Assembly: GCA_021774735.1 (NCBI GenBank)
Contig: JAJFIS010000031.1
Location: forward strand, 1-64,000
Direction: 5' to 3'
Origin: Alphaproteobacteria bacterium
GTDB lineage: Bacteria; Pseudomonadota; Alphaproteobacteria; Sphingomonadales; Kordiimonadaceae
DNA length: 64,000 nt
Position 1 is the first letter of the stretch. Each line of letters begins with the position of its first letter. The notes below the pieces were generated by a model. That model searched no databases and was not told where the DNA came from. It was given only the letters and a program-made list of their open reading frames with translations. Positions 35,534-44,074 of the stretch are shown in pieces. The translations under genes and the position numbers were made by a program.

Positions 35534-37858
35534 GTGCCAAGTTTCTCCCCCCATTTAGAAGAGACGTTTCACCGTGCAATTGTGGCGGCAAATGATCGCC
35601 ACCATGAATATGCAACGCTAGAACATTTATTGTTGGCACTGGTTGATGACCATGAGGCTGCCGCCGTTATGAAGGCCTGCAATGTTGATCTGGAGCTTTT
35701 GCGCAGGCAAGTGGAACGCTACCTTGATGAAGAGCTTGAAAACTTAAAAGTTGATGACACTGCCGTTGAAGCAAGCCCGACAGCAGGCTTTCAGCGCGTG
35801 GTTCAGCGGGCCGTTTTGCATGTGCAATCGTCTGGCCGGGCCGAAATGACCGGGGCCAACCTGTTGGTGGCACTGTTTTCAGAGCGCGAATCGCATGCGG
35901 TATATTTTCTACAAAGTCAGGATATGTCCCGCCTTGATGTCGTCAGCTATATATCCCATGGCCTGGCCAAGGTTGATGAACTTAGCGAACCCCGTTTGGT
36001 GCGCGGTGCGGATGAAGAATTGGGTGAGGATGATGGGGCAGAGGAACCTAAAGAGACCTCACTGGATGCTTATTGTGTCAACTTAAACCAGAAAGCAAAA
36101 GACGGCAACATTGATCCGCTAATTGGCCGCGACGCTGAGGTTGAGCGCACCATACAAATTTTATGCAGGCGCTCAAAGAACAATCCCCTGCTTGTTGGTG
36201 ACCCGGGTGTCGGCAAAACAGCCATTGCCGAAGGTTTGGCGCGGCGTATTGTCGAAGATGACGTTCCTGAGGTGCTCAACGATGCTCTTATCTTCGCCCT
36301 TGATATGGGGGCATTGCTTGCGGGAACCCGCTACCGAGGTGACTTTGAAGAACGCCTGAAAGCCGTCATGAAGGAACTTGAGAGCATCGAAGGCGCCATA
36401 CTTTTCATTGATGAAATTCATACGGTTATTGGTGCGGGCGCTACGAGCGGCGGCGCTATGGATGCGTCCAACTTGCTTAAGCCAGCACTGGCATCCGGCA
36501 ATATGCGCTGTATGGGTTCGACCACTTATAAAGAGTTCCGCAGCCATTTTGAAAAAGACCGGGCTTTGCTGCGCCGCTTCCAAAAAATTGATGTGGTTGA
36601 GCCTTCCGTGGGCGACACCATCAAAATTCTGCAAGGGCTTAAGCCTTATTTTGAAGAGCACCATAATATTCGCTACACCAGTGAAGCGATTAAGTCTGCG
36701 GTGGAGCTTGCTGACCGGTTTATTAATGACCGTAAATTGCCCGATAAAGCCATTGATGTGATCGATGAAACGGGTGCTGCCCAAATGTTATTGCCGCCAT
36801 CAAAGCGCAAGAAAACCGTTGGTGTGCGCGACGTGGAAAATGTGGTGGCAAAAATCGCCCGCATTCCGCCGAAGTCTGTCAGCCGGGATGAAACCCGCGC
36901 CATGCAAACTCTTGAAGATGACCTGAAACGCGTGGTTTTTGGCCAAGATACTGCTATTTCGGCCCTTGGTGCTGCGATAAAAATGTCGCGGGCTGGCTTG
37001 CGGGAGACCAATAAACCCATTGGGTCCTATCTGTTCTCTGGTCCCACGGGCGTTGGTAAAACAGAAGTCGCTAAGCAACTGGCTAGTCTGATGGGTGTGG
37101 AGCTGCACCGCTTTGATATGTCGGAATATATGGAGCGGCATTCCATTTCACGGCTTATCGGTGCCCCTCCCGGCTATGTGGGTTTTGACCAAGGTGGTTT
37201 GCTGACCGATGCGGTGGACCAGCATCCCCACAGTGTATTGTTGTTGGATGAGGTGGAAAAAGCCCATCCAGACCTGTTCAATGTGCTGCTGCAAGTGATG
37301 GATAATGGGATGCTTACCGACCATAGCGGCAAGAAAATTGATTTCCGTAATGTAATTTTGATCATGACGACCAATGCCGGCGCACAGAAAATGAGCAGTA
37401 GCGCCATTGGTTTTGGCCGAGAGACGAATGAAGGGGCCGACGTGGAAGCGGTGGAAAAATTATTCTCGCCAGAGTTCCGTAACCGGCTTGATGCTATCAT
37501 TGGCTTTGACTATCTGCCGCCAGAAATTGTTGAGCGCGTTGTAGAGAAATTTATCCTTGAGCTTGAGCTGCAGCTCGCAGACAGGAACGTGGATATTACA
37601 TTGAGCGGTGACGCCCAAAAATGGCTGGTTGAGCGTGGTTATGACCGGCTTTATGGCGCAAGGCCGCTGGCACGGGTTATTCAGGAAAACATTAAGAAGC
37701 CGCTCGCGGATGAACTGCTATTTGGTAAATTGCTTAAAGGCGGCGAGGTCACTGTGCGGGTTAAGGACGGCAAGTTAACTTTTGAGATTGAACCCCATGC
37801 CCCAAAAGCTGCTAAAAAAACCAAGCCAAGATCGACACCACTTGCGCCGGTGAAGTGA
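35534..37858 (+). CDS. clpA: ATP-dependent Clp protease ATPase subunit ClpA
   Basis: ClpA unfolds substrates and feeds them to ClpP. The 774-residue protein has an N-domain (SPHLEETFHRAIVAANDR). AAA+ module 1 has Walker A LLVGDPGVGKTAIAEGL and Walker B AILFIDEIHTVIGAG. AAA+ module 2 has FSGPTGVGKTEVAKQLA and the VLLLDEVEKAHPDLFNVLLQ stretch. A basic tail ends it. No middle coiled-coil is present, which separates it from ClpB. It uses a GTG start with AGGA upstream and converges on the acyltransferase gene with 11 bases between. Confidence 0.97.
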   Translation: MPSFSPHLEETFHRAIVAANDRHHEYATLEHLLLALVDDHEAAAVMKACNVDLELLRRQVERYLDEELENLKVDDTAVEASPTAGFQRVVQRAVLHVQSSGRAEMTGANLLVALFSERESHAVYFLQSQDMSRLDVVSYISHGLAKVDELSEPRLVRGADEELGEDDGAEEPKETSLDAYCVNLNQKAKDGNIDPLIGRDAEVERTIQILCRRSKNNPLLVGDPGVGKTAIAEGLARRIVEDDVPEVLNDALIFALDMGALLAGTRYRGDFEERLKAVMKELESIEGAILFIDEIHTVIGAGATSGGAMDASNLLKPALASGNMRCMGSTTYKEFRSHFEKDRALLRRFQKIDVVEPSVGDTIKILQGLKPYFEEHHNIRYTSEAIKSAVELADRFINDRKLPDKAIDVIDETGAAQMLLPPSKRKKTVGVRDVENVVAKIARIPPKSVSRDETRAMQTLEDDLKRVVFGQDTAISALGAAIKMSRAGLRETNKPIGSYLFSGPTGVGKTEVAKQLASLMGVELHRFDMSEYMERHSISRLIGAPPGYVGFDQGGLLTDAVDQHPHSVLLLDEVEKAHPDLFNVLLQVMDNGMLTDHSGKKIDFRNVILIMTTNAGAQKMSSSAIGFGRETNEGADVEAVEKLFSPEFRNRLDAIIGFDYLPPEIVERVVEKFILELELQLADRNVDITLSGDAQKWLVERGYDRLYGARPLARVIQENIKKPLADELLFGKLLKGGEVTVRVKDGKLTFEIEPHAPKAAKKTKPRSTPLAPVK

Positions 37859-37869
37859 CCGATTGAAGT

Positions 37870-39090
37870 TTAATCAAGTGTTTTAAAGGGTAGGTGATCG
37901 CTTAGGTAATCACTTTCCAGCTTCACTTGCTTACGTTCACGGCGCAGGTAACGCTCAATTGCTTCAGAAAAATTGGGATCCGGCAAATGATGCAGTGACC
38001 ATGTTGTGGTTGGCTCGTATCCTCTGGCAACCTTATGCGGCCCCTGCGCCCCTGCTTCCACGCGGGCTAATTTATGCTCGATTGCATAATCAATTGCTTG
38101 ATAGTAACAGGCTTCAAAATGTAAAAAAGGATGATGCTCGCTGGCACCCCACCACCGCCCATAGAGGGCATCAGGCCCGATGAAATTTAGGGCGGCTGCA
38201 ATGGGTTTACCAGCGCGCTCGCACATGACAAGCATAAGGTTATCTGGCATGCTTTTGCCGATGAGAGAGAAAAATTCTCGGTTCAAATAGGGCTGGCCCC
38301 ATTTGCGCATACCAGTATCAAGATAAAAGCCATAAAAAGCATCCCATTGGGCTTCGCTTATGTCGCGCCCATGGATTTGGGTGATAGTGATGTCGGATGC
38401 CATTGCCGCCTTGCGTTCACGGCGGATTTGCTTGCGCTTGCGGCTGTTTAAAGTTTCAAGAAATTCGCCGAAAGATGCATAACCCCGATTGTACCAATGG
38501 AATTGCTGGTCTGTCCGAATGAACAGGTCGGGGGCTTCATGAGTTTTGGCAAATTCTTCGCTGACAAAATTAATATGCAAGGAAGATAGCCCACTATTGG
38601 CTGCGATACCTTTGGCAGCTTTGATCAGCAGCGCTTCTGCTTGATCTTTATCATAACCATCTTGGACGATTATTCTTGGTCCAGCAACGGGGGTGAAGGG
38701 AACCGCTGATAACAGCTTTGGATAATATTGACCACCAGCATTATCGAAGGCTGCGGCCCAAGCATGGTCAAAGACATATTCACCCATGCTATGGCCTTTC
38801 AAGTATAAAGGCATGAAGGCAACCGAGCGCTCATTCGCATCTTTCAAGAGGAGATGTTTTGGTGCCCAGCCTGTGTCTGGGGCTACCGCACCGCATTCTT
38901 CTAGCGCGGTTAGAAAAGCCATGCTGGTGAAGGGGTCGTTATTAGCAAGGGTCCATCGCTCATCAGCCAGTGCCGTCACCGAGGTGAAAGCTGTGGTGTA
39001 GGTATCGCTAATTTTGAGAGGTGGGTTGTTGGTCAAGTGGGCCGCCTGTTCAGTCTTTTGCCGGTGGCCCCACAATGGCTGGAGCTTCAA
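37870..39090 (-). CDS. GNAT-superfamily acyltransferase (COG3146/DUF482 type)
   Basis: This protein of about 406 residues resembles the DUF482 family, related to FemAB and GNAT aminoacyl/acyl-transferases. Supporting segments are WYNRGYASFGEFLETLNSRKR with KQIRRERKAA, GMRKWGQPYLNREFF, and ARVEAGAQGPHKVARGYEP near the end. Substrate unknown; relatives sit with GDPD and RidA genes, as here. The start is unsure: the ATG at 39090 overlaps the GDPD gene by 41 bases, and a TTG at 39036 would remove the overlap. Confidence 0.83.
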   Translation of the reverse strand: MKLQPLWGHRQKTEQAAHLTNNPPLKISDTYTTAFTSVTALADERWTLANNDPFTSMAFLTALEECGAVAPDTGWAPKHLLLKDANERSVAFMPLYLKGHSMGEYVFDHAWAAAFDNAGGQYYPKLLSAVPFTPVAGPRIIVQDGYDKDQAEALLIKAAKGIAANSGLSSLHINFVSEEFAKTHEAPDLFIRTDQQFHWYNRGYASFGEFLETLNSRKRKQIRRERKAAMASDITITQIHGRDISEAQWDAFYGFYLDTGMRKWGQPYLNREFFSLIGKSMPDNLMLVMCERAGKPIAAALNFIGPDALYGRWWGASEHHPFLHFEACYYQAIDYAIEHKLARVEAGAQGPHKVARGYEPTTTWSLHHLPDPNFSEAIERYLRRERKQVKLESDYLSDHLPFKTLD

Positions 39091-39808
39091 AAATTAAGGC
39101 ATCGGCATGGGGGCGAATTTTATTTTCCATCTCCGGTGTGCGGACTGTCCATGATATCAGCGGGCGGCCAGTTTTGCGCCATTTGTTTGAGAATCTGTTG
39201 GGCATGGAAGTTGCGTCATGGGCGATAAAATCAGCCGCTGCACGACGAGCCATCCAACTACGGTAGATACCCACATGGAATAGCCGCTTTGCCGTGTCTA
39301 CGACCAAACCACGCGGCAGGTGAGGCACATGTATGGTGAACCAGAACACTGCTTCGGGGTTGAAAGACATAACGGCTAATTGACCACGGTAACCTTCGAT
39401 GGCGCGTCTAATGGCGCGGGGGAGAGCAGCAGCGCTGCGTAGCTTTGTCGTTTTCATTTCAATGAATAGCGGTACCCGGCCTGCGATCACTTCCAACACA
39501 TCTTCAAGGAGCGGCATCGGTTTACCGCTTTCACCTACGTTATATGTTTGCAGGCGGCTCAAAAGTTGCTCACCGACGAAGCCTGTACCATTCGTTAATC
39601 TGTCTAATTTCGCATCATGAAACACAACAACTCGGTCATCTTTGGTAACGCGGACATCTATTTCCACTGCATAGCCTGCGTCCGCCGCAGCGCCAATAGC
39701 GGCTATAGTATTCTCTTCACGCAGGGTGCCGAGTGAAAAAAGGCCACGGTGAGCAATGTCTTGCTGTGAAATCCATGGAAAGCTACGTTTGCTGGGTAAT
39801 TTACTCAT
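39050..39808 (-). CDS. Glycerophosphodiester phosphodiesterase
   Basis: GDPD enzymes hydrolyse glycerophosphodiesters to glycerol 3-phosphate and an alcohol. The 252-residue protein has the GDPD signatures IAHRGLFSLGTLREENT, VEIDVRVTKDDRVVVFHDAK with catalytic His and metal-binding Glu/Asp, and LFIEMKTTK. No signal peptide is seen, so it is cytoplasmic, like UgpQ. It lies six bases after ridA and overlaps the acyltransferase gene downstream, so the three form an operon. Confidence 0.9.
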   Translation of the reverse strand: MSKLPSKRSFPWISQQDIAHRGLFSLGTLREENTIAAIGAAADAGYAVEIDVRVTKDDRVVVFHDAKLDRLTNGTGFVGEQLLSRLQTYNVGESGKPMPLLEDVLEVIAGRVPLFIEMKTTKLRSAAALPRAIRRAIEGYRGQLAVMSFNPEAVFWFTIHVPHLPRGLVVDTAKRLFHVGIYRSWMARRAAADFIAHDATSMPNRFSNKWRKTGRPLISWTVRTPEMENKIRPHADALIFEAPAIVGPPAKD

Positions 39809-39814
39809 ATGAAA

Positions 39815-40282
39815 TCACTGCTCCGATATTTCGACCAAAGCATCAATTTCCACTGGTACATTAAGGGGTAGGGCATTGGTGCCGACGGCGGCACGACTGT
39901 GACGGCCCGCATCACCGAACACATCAACCATCAGGTTTGATGCGGCGTTTATAACTTGTGGCTGTTGCGAGAAGCCATCAATACAGTTGACGAAGCCCCC
40001 TAGCTTAATGATCCGAGTGACCCGGTCTAAATCGCCGTTAAGAGCGGTTTTTAATTGGGCAATGATATTGATGGCACAGAGATGGGCAGCTTTGCAGGCA
40101 TCCTCTAGGTTAATGTCATCACCAACCTTGCCAATGAAAGCTGGACCATCAGAACCCATTGGTATTTGCCCGGAAATACTGACTAAGTTGCCACTGATAA
40201 CATAAGGAACATAATTTGCCACGGGCGCTGCTGCATTTGGTAAATTGATACCAAGCGCTTCAAGCCTATCACTCACTGACAT
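39815..40282 (-). CDS. RidA/YjgF-family protein
   Basis: RidA-family proteins deaminate reactive enamines or imines from amino-acid metabolism. The 155-residue protein starts at the ATG at 40282, with AAGGA placed correctly; the longer frame from 40312 lacks one. It shows VISGNLVSISGQIPMG, LDRVTRIIKLGGFVNCIDGF and GRHSRAAVGTNALPLNVPVEI. The conserved arginine of that last segment is present as HSRAAVG. It belongs to the longer RidA subgroup near GDPD genes. Confidence 0.9.
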   Translation of the reverse strand: MSVSDRLEALGINLPNAAAPVANYVPYVISGNLVSISGQIPMGSDGPAFIGKVGDDINLEDACKAAHLCAINIIAQLKTALNGDLDRVTRIIKLGGFVNCIDGFSQQPQVINAASNLMVDVFGDAGRHSRAAVGTNALPLNVPVEIDALVEISEQ

Positions 40283-40361
40283 AATTTTGTCCTTCTCTTC
40301 CCATGGGTACACGAATTGTGTAACGGGAAGTGGACACGAAAGAAAGAGAAATCGCGGGCGC

Positions 40362-41051
40362 TTATGTGCGGCGGCTTCGTTTGTTATTATACATGGCAGT
40401 ATCGGCGAGCTCCAATAGGTCTGGCATGCTTGAATTTCCGCTAAATGGTATGCAGCCCATAGACAGTTGCAAGGGGATAACTTTATTGCCCAATGTTATT
40501 TTTGTGCCGTTGATTTTATCTTGAATAGCATGTAAACGCTCCATGCCTTCGCCGGCATTACAGCGCGTAAGAATGATGACAAATTCATCACCTGAAATGC
40601 GCGCAACAAGATCAGTAGGCCTGACCATTTCCTTCAATAGGGCAGCTGCTTTTCGCAATAACTTATCCCCCTTATGGTGACCAATTGTATCATTGACGAG
40701 CTTAAATCCGTCTAGGTCAATATAGCCCACAACACCGTGGTCGCGGTGGCGCGCGGCGGCGGATAAGGCGTTTGCTAAAAATTTCGTCATGCCGCGCCGG
40801 TTCGCAAGGCCTGTCAGGTCATCGGTAAGGTTGATATGTTCTAGCTGCTCGATCCGGGCTCGCTGTTCCATTAAACGTTGTTCAGCCGCAGCGGCGTAGG
40901 ACAACACTTCTGTGATAAGTTCCCATCCACGGCTATCAAAGCGTAGTTCTGCGTCTGTTGCTGTCTCCATTAACCTACCCGCAAGTTTGCTAACATAAGG
41001 GTTAATTTCACGCTGCAATGATGATGGTGGTGTTCTATCCATGTGAGCCAT
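40362..41051 (-). CDS. GGDEF-domain diguanylate cyclase
   Basis: The 229-residue protein has a helical N-terminal region of about 75 residues ending in coiled coil (RLMEQRARIEQLEHI), then a GGDEF domain. The active-site loop reads RISGDEFVIIL, a serine variant of GGDEF still expected to be active. An RxxD inhibitory site (RPTD) lies five residues before it, so product inhibition by c-di-GMP is likely. NDTIGHHKGDKLLRKAA is the nucleotide-binding helix. No sensor domain is recognised. Confidence 0.88.
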   Translation of the reverse strand: MAHMDRTPPSSLQREINPYVSKLAGRLMETATDAELRFDSRGWELITEVLSYAAAAEQRLMEQRARIEQLEHINLTDDLTGLANRRGMTKFLANALSAAARHRDHGVVGYIDLDGFKLVNDTIGHHKGDKLLRKAAALLKEMVRPTDLVARISGDEFVIILTRCNAGEGMERLHAIQDKINGTKITLGNKVIPLQLSMGCIPFSGNSSMPDLLELADTAMYNNKRSRRT

Positions 41052-41232
41052 AAAAATCTTTCTTACATTCTATATTCATTAGTGCCCACAAAAGGGCATG
41101 CCTGTTACCAAGCAAAGCCTGTGCCAATATTGGTTGTTTGAGAGTGAGGCTAACTATTTGAAATTATGGAGTTTTTATAGAGTAAATGTAACATTAACCT
41201 TGGGTGGGGACAATTGTGCCATTGGTCTTGGT

Positions 41233-42534
41233 TCATTCGGCGTTTTTTGCCGAGTTGAAAGACCGTCCTTTTGTGATGGACTTTTCACCATATTTGGATC
41301 GTAGATTGTCCATCGCGCGTTCGGCGCTGATGCGTTTTGTCCGACCCGGTTCAATCAGATCAGGAGGGTCAGCTTGGTCGGGTACGGTAAGTTGGCTGGC
41401 ACCAATGCCAATCAGTCTATAATAGCTGGTACCACAAACAGTTTTAAGCAAGCTGGAGCCTACTTCAAACAAAAGCTCTGCCATTTGGGTTGGATTATCC
41501 AGTGTTCGGGACCTCGTGACGCTCTTATGCTGTGAGTTTTTCATTTTTAACGTTATGGTCATAGCGGCAAAGTTCTTTTGTTTAAGCTCATGAGAGACAC
41601 GCTCACACATGGGCCATAACAGGGCTTCTAAGCTTTCATATGTTTTTAAGTTTTTTTCAAGCGTTCGTTCCGTTGAGATGCTTTTTGTCGGCCTGCTCGG
41701 ATTAACGGTGCGTGTGTCTATTCCTCTCGATAACTTATATAACCGCTGACCCAACTCACCGTAACGTTTGATGAGGGGGGCTTCTTGCATTTGTTGCAGC
41801 TGAGCAATATGGGTGAGGCCAGCTTGGGTCAATTGCCGTTGCATGCTTTTCCCGACTCCCCAAATGCGCTTTATTTCCATGGCCGCCAGAGTTTCGATCA
41901 TATCGCCCTTGCCGATAACGCTGAAACCACGGGGCTTGTTGATGTCGGACGCTAATTTGGCGAGAAATTTGTTAGGCGCTAGACCAACCGAAGCAGAGAT
42001 GCCAATTTCATCTTCAATATTTTTGGCGAGCCGGGCCATGGTCTCGGCCGCAGAAACCCCTTGCATGCGCTCAGTGCCACTTAAGTCTAAAAATGCTTCA
42101 TCGAGGGATAGTGGCTCAACAAGGGGGGTTAATGCTTGCATCATGCTGCGAATTTGGCGGGAAACATCGCGGTATTTTTTCATATTCGGGGGAATGAAGA
42201 TCGCGTCGGGGCATAATTTACGCGCTTTAAAAACGGGCATAGCTGATCCAACGCCGGACAAGCGGGCAATATAACAAGCAGTGGCTACAACACCGCGCTT
42301 GCCGTGCCCGATGATAAGGGGTTTGTTTTTTAGCGCAGAATTGTCACGTTTTTCAACCGCTGCATAAAAGGCATCGCAGTCAATATGGGCAATAGTGAGC
42401 TGATATAATTCTGGATGGCTTAGCAGCCTGCGACTGCCACAATTAGAGCAAGTTGGAGCTGATGGTATCCGCGTCAAGCAATCGCGACACAAACTGGTTT
42501 CCAAAGGATCAGTTGCATGGGATGTTGCATCCAT
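41233..42534 (-). CDS. dinB: DNA polymerase IV with an N-terminal zinc-finger-like motif
   Basis: This Y-family translesion polymerase has 433 residues. The palm starts at about residue 50 with IAHIDCDAFYAAVEKRDN, followed by PLSLDEAFLDLSG with catalytic Asp/Glu and helix-hairpin-helix KRIWGVGKSMQRQL. A little-finger domain ends it. Before the palm it has CRDCLTR and CSNCGSRRL, two CxxC pairs resembling a zinc ribbon, as in some alphaproteobacterial DinB proteins. It lacks an obvious C-terminal clamp-binding motif. It lies two bases after the HAD gene. Confidence 0.94.
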   Translation of the reverse strand: MDATSHATDPLETSLCRDCLTRIPSAPTCSNCGSRRLLSHPELYQLTIAHIDCDAFYAAVEKRDNSALKNKPLIIGHGKRGVVATACYIARLSGVGSAMPVFKARKLCPDAIFIPPNMKKYRDVSRQIRSMMQALTPLVEPLSLDEAFLDLSGTERMQGVSAAETMARLAKNIEDEIGISASVGLAPNKFLAKLASDINKPRGFSVIGKGDMIETLAAMEIKRIWGVGKSMQRQLTQAGLTHIAQLQQMQEAPLIKRYGELGQRLYKLSRGIDTRTVNPSRPTKSISTERTLEKNLKTYESLEALLWPMCERVSHELKQKNFAAMTITLKMKNSQHKSVTRSRTLDNPTQMAELLFEVGSSLLKTVCGTSYYRLIGIGASQLTVPDQADPPDLIEPGRTKRISAERAMDNLRSKYGEKSITKGRSFNSAKNAE

Positions 42535-42536
42535 GG

Positions 42537-43181
42537 TCAGTGACCAAACTTGGCAAAATGTTGCAGAATATAATCAGTAGCTTCTGGCCAAGTATCAATA
42601 CGAGCATGGGCATGTTCGGCTTTGCCAATGAGGAGGGCCAGCCGTGGGTCGGCAATGAAATGTAAGCGGTGAACATCCGGTGCAGCTTTCGCCACCGATT
42701 GGTGATGGGGCGGCAAATCATCAATGAACAAAACAGGTGCCCGCATATGCGCTTGAATTTCAGCAATTGCAGGTCCTTTAGCACCAGAGTTAGCCAGCAC
42801 TGGAAAGGCCATTCCAAGGTCTTTAAGCGCTTTTCTTCGGCGGCTTTCAACTCTTTTCGGAACATTCGAAATGATAAGTATTTGTGCCTGTTCATTCAAG
42901 CGCTTAAGGGCATCGCATGCACCAGGCACAGGGGGGATATTCTCTGTTTCTGTGTCAAAGAACATGCCTAAAAGGTCGCTTACTTCCTTTTGGGTAGAAG
43001 CTTCAGGATTCCCACGTTTGCGTATGTTACCGGCTAAGCGGAACTCTGTCATAGATATGTCATAACCCTCGCATTTTAGAAATGTTTCAAAGCTATAGAT
43101 GAATTGCAATAGAACTTCATCAGCGTCGCTTAAAATTAAGGGGCGGTCTGGGTCAAGCTCAGGAATAAAGCGTTGCGGCAT
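42537..43181 (-). CDS. HAD-superfamily hydrolase-like protein
   Basis: The 214-residue protein has HAD features: motif I as ILSDADEVLLQF, motif II as LIISNVPK, a lysine in SGAKGP, and motif IV as FIDDLPPHH. The first acidic residue and the +2 acidic residue of motif I are present (DAD), so catalysis is possible. Substrate unknown. It is co-transcribed with dinB and DUF3572. No signal peptide. Confidence 0.8.
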   Translation of the reverse strand: MPQRFIPELDPDRPLILSDADEVLLQFIYSFETFLKCEGYDISMTEFRLAGNIRKRGNPEASTQKEVSDLLGMFFDTETENIPPVPGACDALKRLNEQAQILIISNVPKRVESRRRKALKDLGMAFPVLANSGAKGPAIAEIQAHMRAPVLFIDDLPPHHQSVAKAAPDVHRLHFIADPRLALLIGKAEHAHARIDTWPEATDYILQHFAKFGH

Positions 43182-43205
43182 AGATATGGGTGTCCCGGCA
43201 TTTGG

Positions 43206-43499
43206 TCACCCGTGTTTCAAGATACAGGCCTTTGCTGCGGCAGGATTGGCGGGTGGAATTTCTTTCACATCACAGAATGCCAGCAGATCGACCTCATGGT
43301 CCAGCAGAAAGTCCAAAACAGCTATAAGAAAGCTTGGATCGTGGATGCGGGCATGCAGGTCTGGGGCCGATAGACCCGTGAGTGAAAAAAATCGCGCCTG
43401 AAGGCGGTCATCCTCTAAAATAAAAGTCAATGCTTTTAAGGCGATAGCTTGACTTGTTTCAATATTGATTAGATGTTCTGGGTTGTCTAAATTATGCAT
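43206..43499 (-). CDS. DUF3572 family protein
   Basis: This 97-residue protein matches DUF3572: SQAIALKALTFILEDDRLQARFF followed by LTGLSAPDLHARIHDPSFL and DFLLDHEVDLLAFCD. Such small helical proteins are regularly found beside dinB and divK in alphaproteobacteria; their function is unknown. It is transcribed away from divK across a 204-base gap. Confidence 0.85.
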   Translation of the reverse strand: MHNLDNPEHLINIETSQAIALKALTFILEDDRLQARFFSLTGLSAPDLHARIHDPSFLIAVLDFLLDHEVDLLAFCDVKEIPPANPAAAKACILKHG

Positions 43500-43599
43500 T
43501 CATAGAGCATGCCAGATTTTATAATTAAAGGAAAGAAACCTGCATCTTTTTATTAAATATCAAATAAATCCATTCTTTGTTAAGGGTTTAGTCTCAAAA

Positions 43600-43678
43600 T
43601 GAAACTTTCAGGGTTGAGTTTTGGGCGATATGAAGCATAATCATTCGGAATTGCCGAGTGAAAGTTAATTTTCAACCC
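43600..43678. promoter_or_regulatory. Inverted-repeat cluster upstream of divK
   Basis: TGAAA-C-TTTCA (43600-43610) is a perfect 11-base palindrome. TGAAA (43659-43663) and TTTCA (43670-43674) repeat the half-sites with a six-base spacer. GGGTTGA (43611-43617) is matched by TCAACCC (43672-43678). Two sites with the same half-site suggest an operator or an RNA fold in the divK leader. No CtrA-type TTAA-N7-TTAA is present. The role is inference. Confidence 0.35.
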
Positions 43679-43703
43679 AAAAAGAGATATTTCGGAGGGG
43701 CGC

Positions 43704-44069
43704 ATGCCAAAAAAAATATTGATCGTTGAAGATAATGAGCTGAATATGAAGCTTTTTTGCGATCTGCTAGAAGCGCATGATTATGAAACCGTTCAGACTA
43801 GTGACGGTATGGCAGCGCTAGATTTAGCCCGCGAACATAATCCTGATTTGATCCTAATGGATATCCAATTGCCTGAAATTTCTGGGTTAGAGGTTACAAA
43901 ATGGCTTAAGGAAGATGAAGATTTGCGGAATATTCCGGTTGTTGCCGTTACAGCATTTGCCATGAAAGGAGATGCCGAGAAAATTCGTGAAGGTGGCTGT
44001 GAAGCCTATATTTCGAAGCCTATTTCGGTTGTTCATTTCTTAGAAACAGTAAAATCATTCGCAGGATAA
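43704..44069 (+). CDS. divK: Single-domain response regulator DivK
   Basis: DivK controls asymmetric division by acting on DivL and the CckA-CtrA pathway, and is phosphorylated by DivJ and dephosphorylated by PleC. The 121-residue receiver has acidic residues in [10 protein letters not shown], phosphoacceptor Asp53 ([13 protein letters not shown]), a threonine in VAVTAFAM and lysine in YISKPIS. Directly upstream of pleD it matches the Caulobacter arrangement. GGAGG precedes the ATG. Confidence 0.96.
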   Translation: MPKKILIVEDNELNMKLFCDLLEAHDYETVQTSDGMAALDLAREHNPDLILMDIQLPEISGLEVTKWLKEDEDLRNIPVVAVTAFAMKGDAEKIREGGCEAYISKPISVVHFLETVKSFAG

Positions 44070-44074
44070 TATAG

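Noticed and set aside
36173-36784. 203-residue minus-strand frame inside clpA
   Set aside because: It lies wholly inside a clear ClpA coding region and has no start signal or recognisable domain.
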